Assembly (NCBI GenBank): GCA_900100245.1
Contig: FNEU01000008.1
Location: 1 to 64,000 of the forward strand
Length of the DNA stretch: 64,000 bases
Source of the DNA: Lachnospiraceae bacterium G41
GTDB taxonomy: Bacteria > Bacillota > Clostridia > Lachnospirales > Lachnospiraceae
Direction: 5' to 3'
Part shown: piece by piece, positions 63,968-64,000 of the stretch
Position numbering within the stretch: position 1 is the first letter of the stretch
Layout of the letters: each line of letters begins with the position of its first letter
Notes under the pieces: model-generated
What the model was told of the DNA's origin: nothing
The model's database searches: none
The model's input: the letters and a program-made list of their open reading frames with translations, nothing else
Made by a program: the position numbers and the translations under genes

Positions 63968-64000
63968 TTAATCAAAATAAGGTTGCCACTCTTCGAAGAT
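63968..64000 (-). CDS. Possible C-terminal end of an upstream gene
   Basis: The last 33 bases read IFEEWQPYFD and a TAA stop on the minus strand, plausibly the end of a gene outside the window. The 160 bases between it and efp are AT-rich; apart from this I see no clear structure. Confidence 0.3.
   Translation of the reverse strand: MFEEWQPYFD

Overview
This window is a low-GC, densely coded Firmicutes chromosome segment. Gene order (cinA-recA-recX-rny, asp23-nusB-xseA-xseB-ispA-dxs-tlyA-nadK-recN, era-recO-glyQS-ppdK), Gram-positive AGGAGG ribosome binding sites, LexA boxes of the GAACnnnnGTTC type, many small lipoproteins and a DUF5688-like protein all point to Clostridia, most likely a Lachnospiraceae member such as a Butyrivibrio/Roseburia relative. 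The genus is an inference. Every chromosomal gene I accept lies on the minus strand, so the genes are transcribed from high to low coordinates. The only plus-strand gene is the tail of a group II intron at the left edge.  Layout from left to right: the 3' end of a group II intron (1-333) abuts xerD; then an aminotransferase, rny, recX and recA. The recA promoter carries two LexA boxes. Between recA and cinA, neighbours in many Firmicutes, sits a three-gene block: a radical SAM enzyme, a Cys-motif acidic protein with an internal lipobox-like segment, and a zinc-ribbon membrane protein with a DPD(I/V) repeat. This block is my best candidate for an undescribed system. Then follow cinA, pgsA, rimO, rpoZ, gmk, yicC, rqcH and glgA; the isoprenoid/DNA repair/transcription cluster recN to asp23 (20 kb to 26.7 kb), interrupted by a 149-bp structured repeat-like element; an active-looking transglutaminase protein and a catalytically dead relative flanking prfC; deoB; and pnp and rpsO, each with a structured 5' leader.  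From 35.7 kb there are an HD-GYP c-di-GMP phosphodiesterase with a membrane sensor, a C-terminally shortened MocR-type regulator, a PPP-type phosphoesterase, a membrane protein, and ppdK with a long leader containing a 17-bp perfect stem. Next come a two-domain lipoprotein, glyQS, a 35-residue membrane microprotein, recO, era, a DUF4349 lipoprotein, a large M16 peptidase, and an EAL protein fused to a beta-helix. A metA-led group encodes a rhomboid-like pseudoprotease with a zinc module, a sigma-factor-like protein lacking DNA-binding regions, and an unknown protein. The right end holds ligA, a pseudouridine synthase, an SH3 protein, tRNA-Arg(CCG), a DUF5688 protein and efp.  Most of the window is housekeeping: DNA repair and recombination, RNA decay, translation, isoprenoids and envelope lipoproteins. 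Two c-di-GMP phosphodiesterases give it a signalling theme. No CRISPR array, rRNA operon, prophage or intact insertion sequence was seen.
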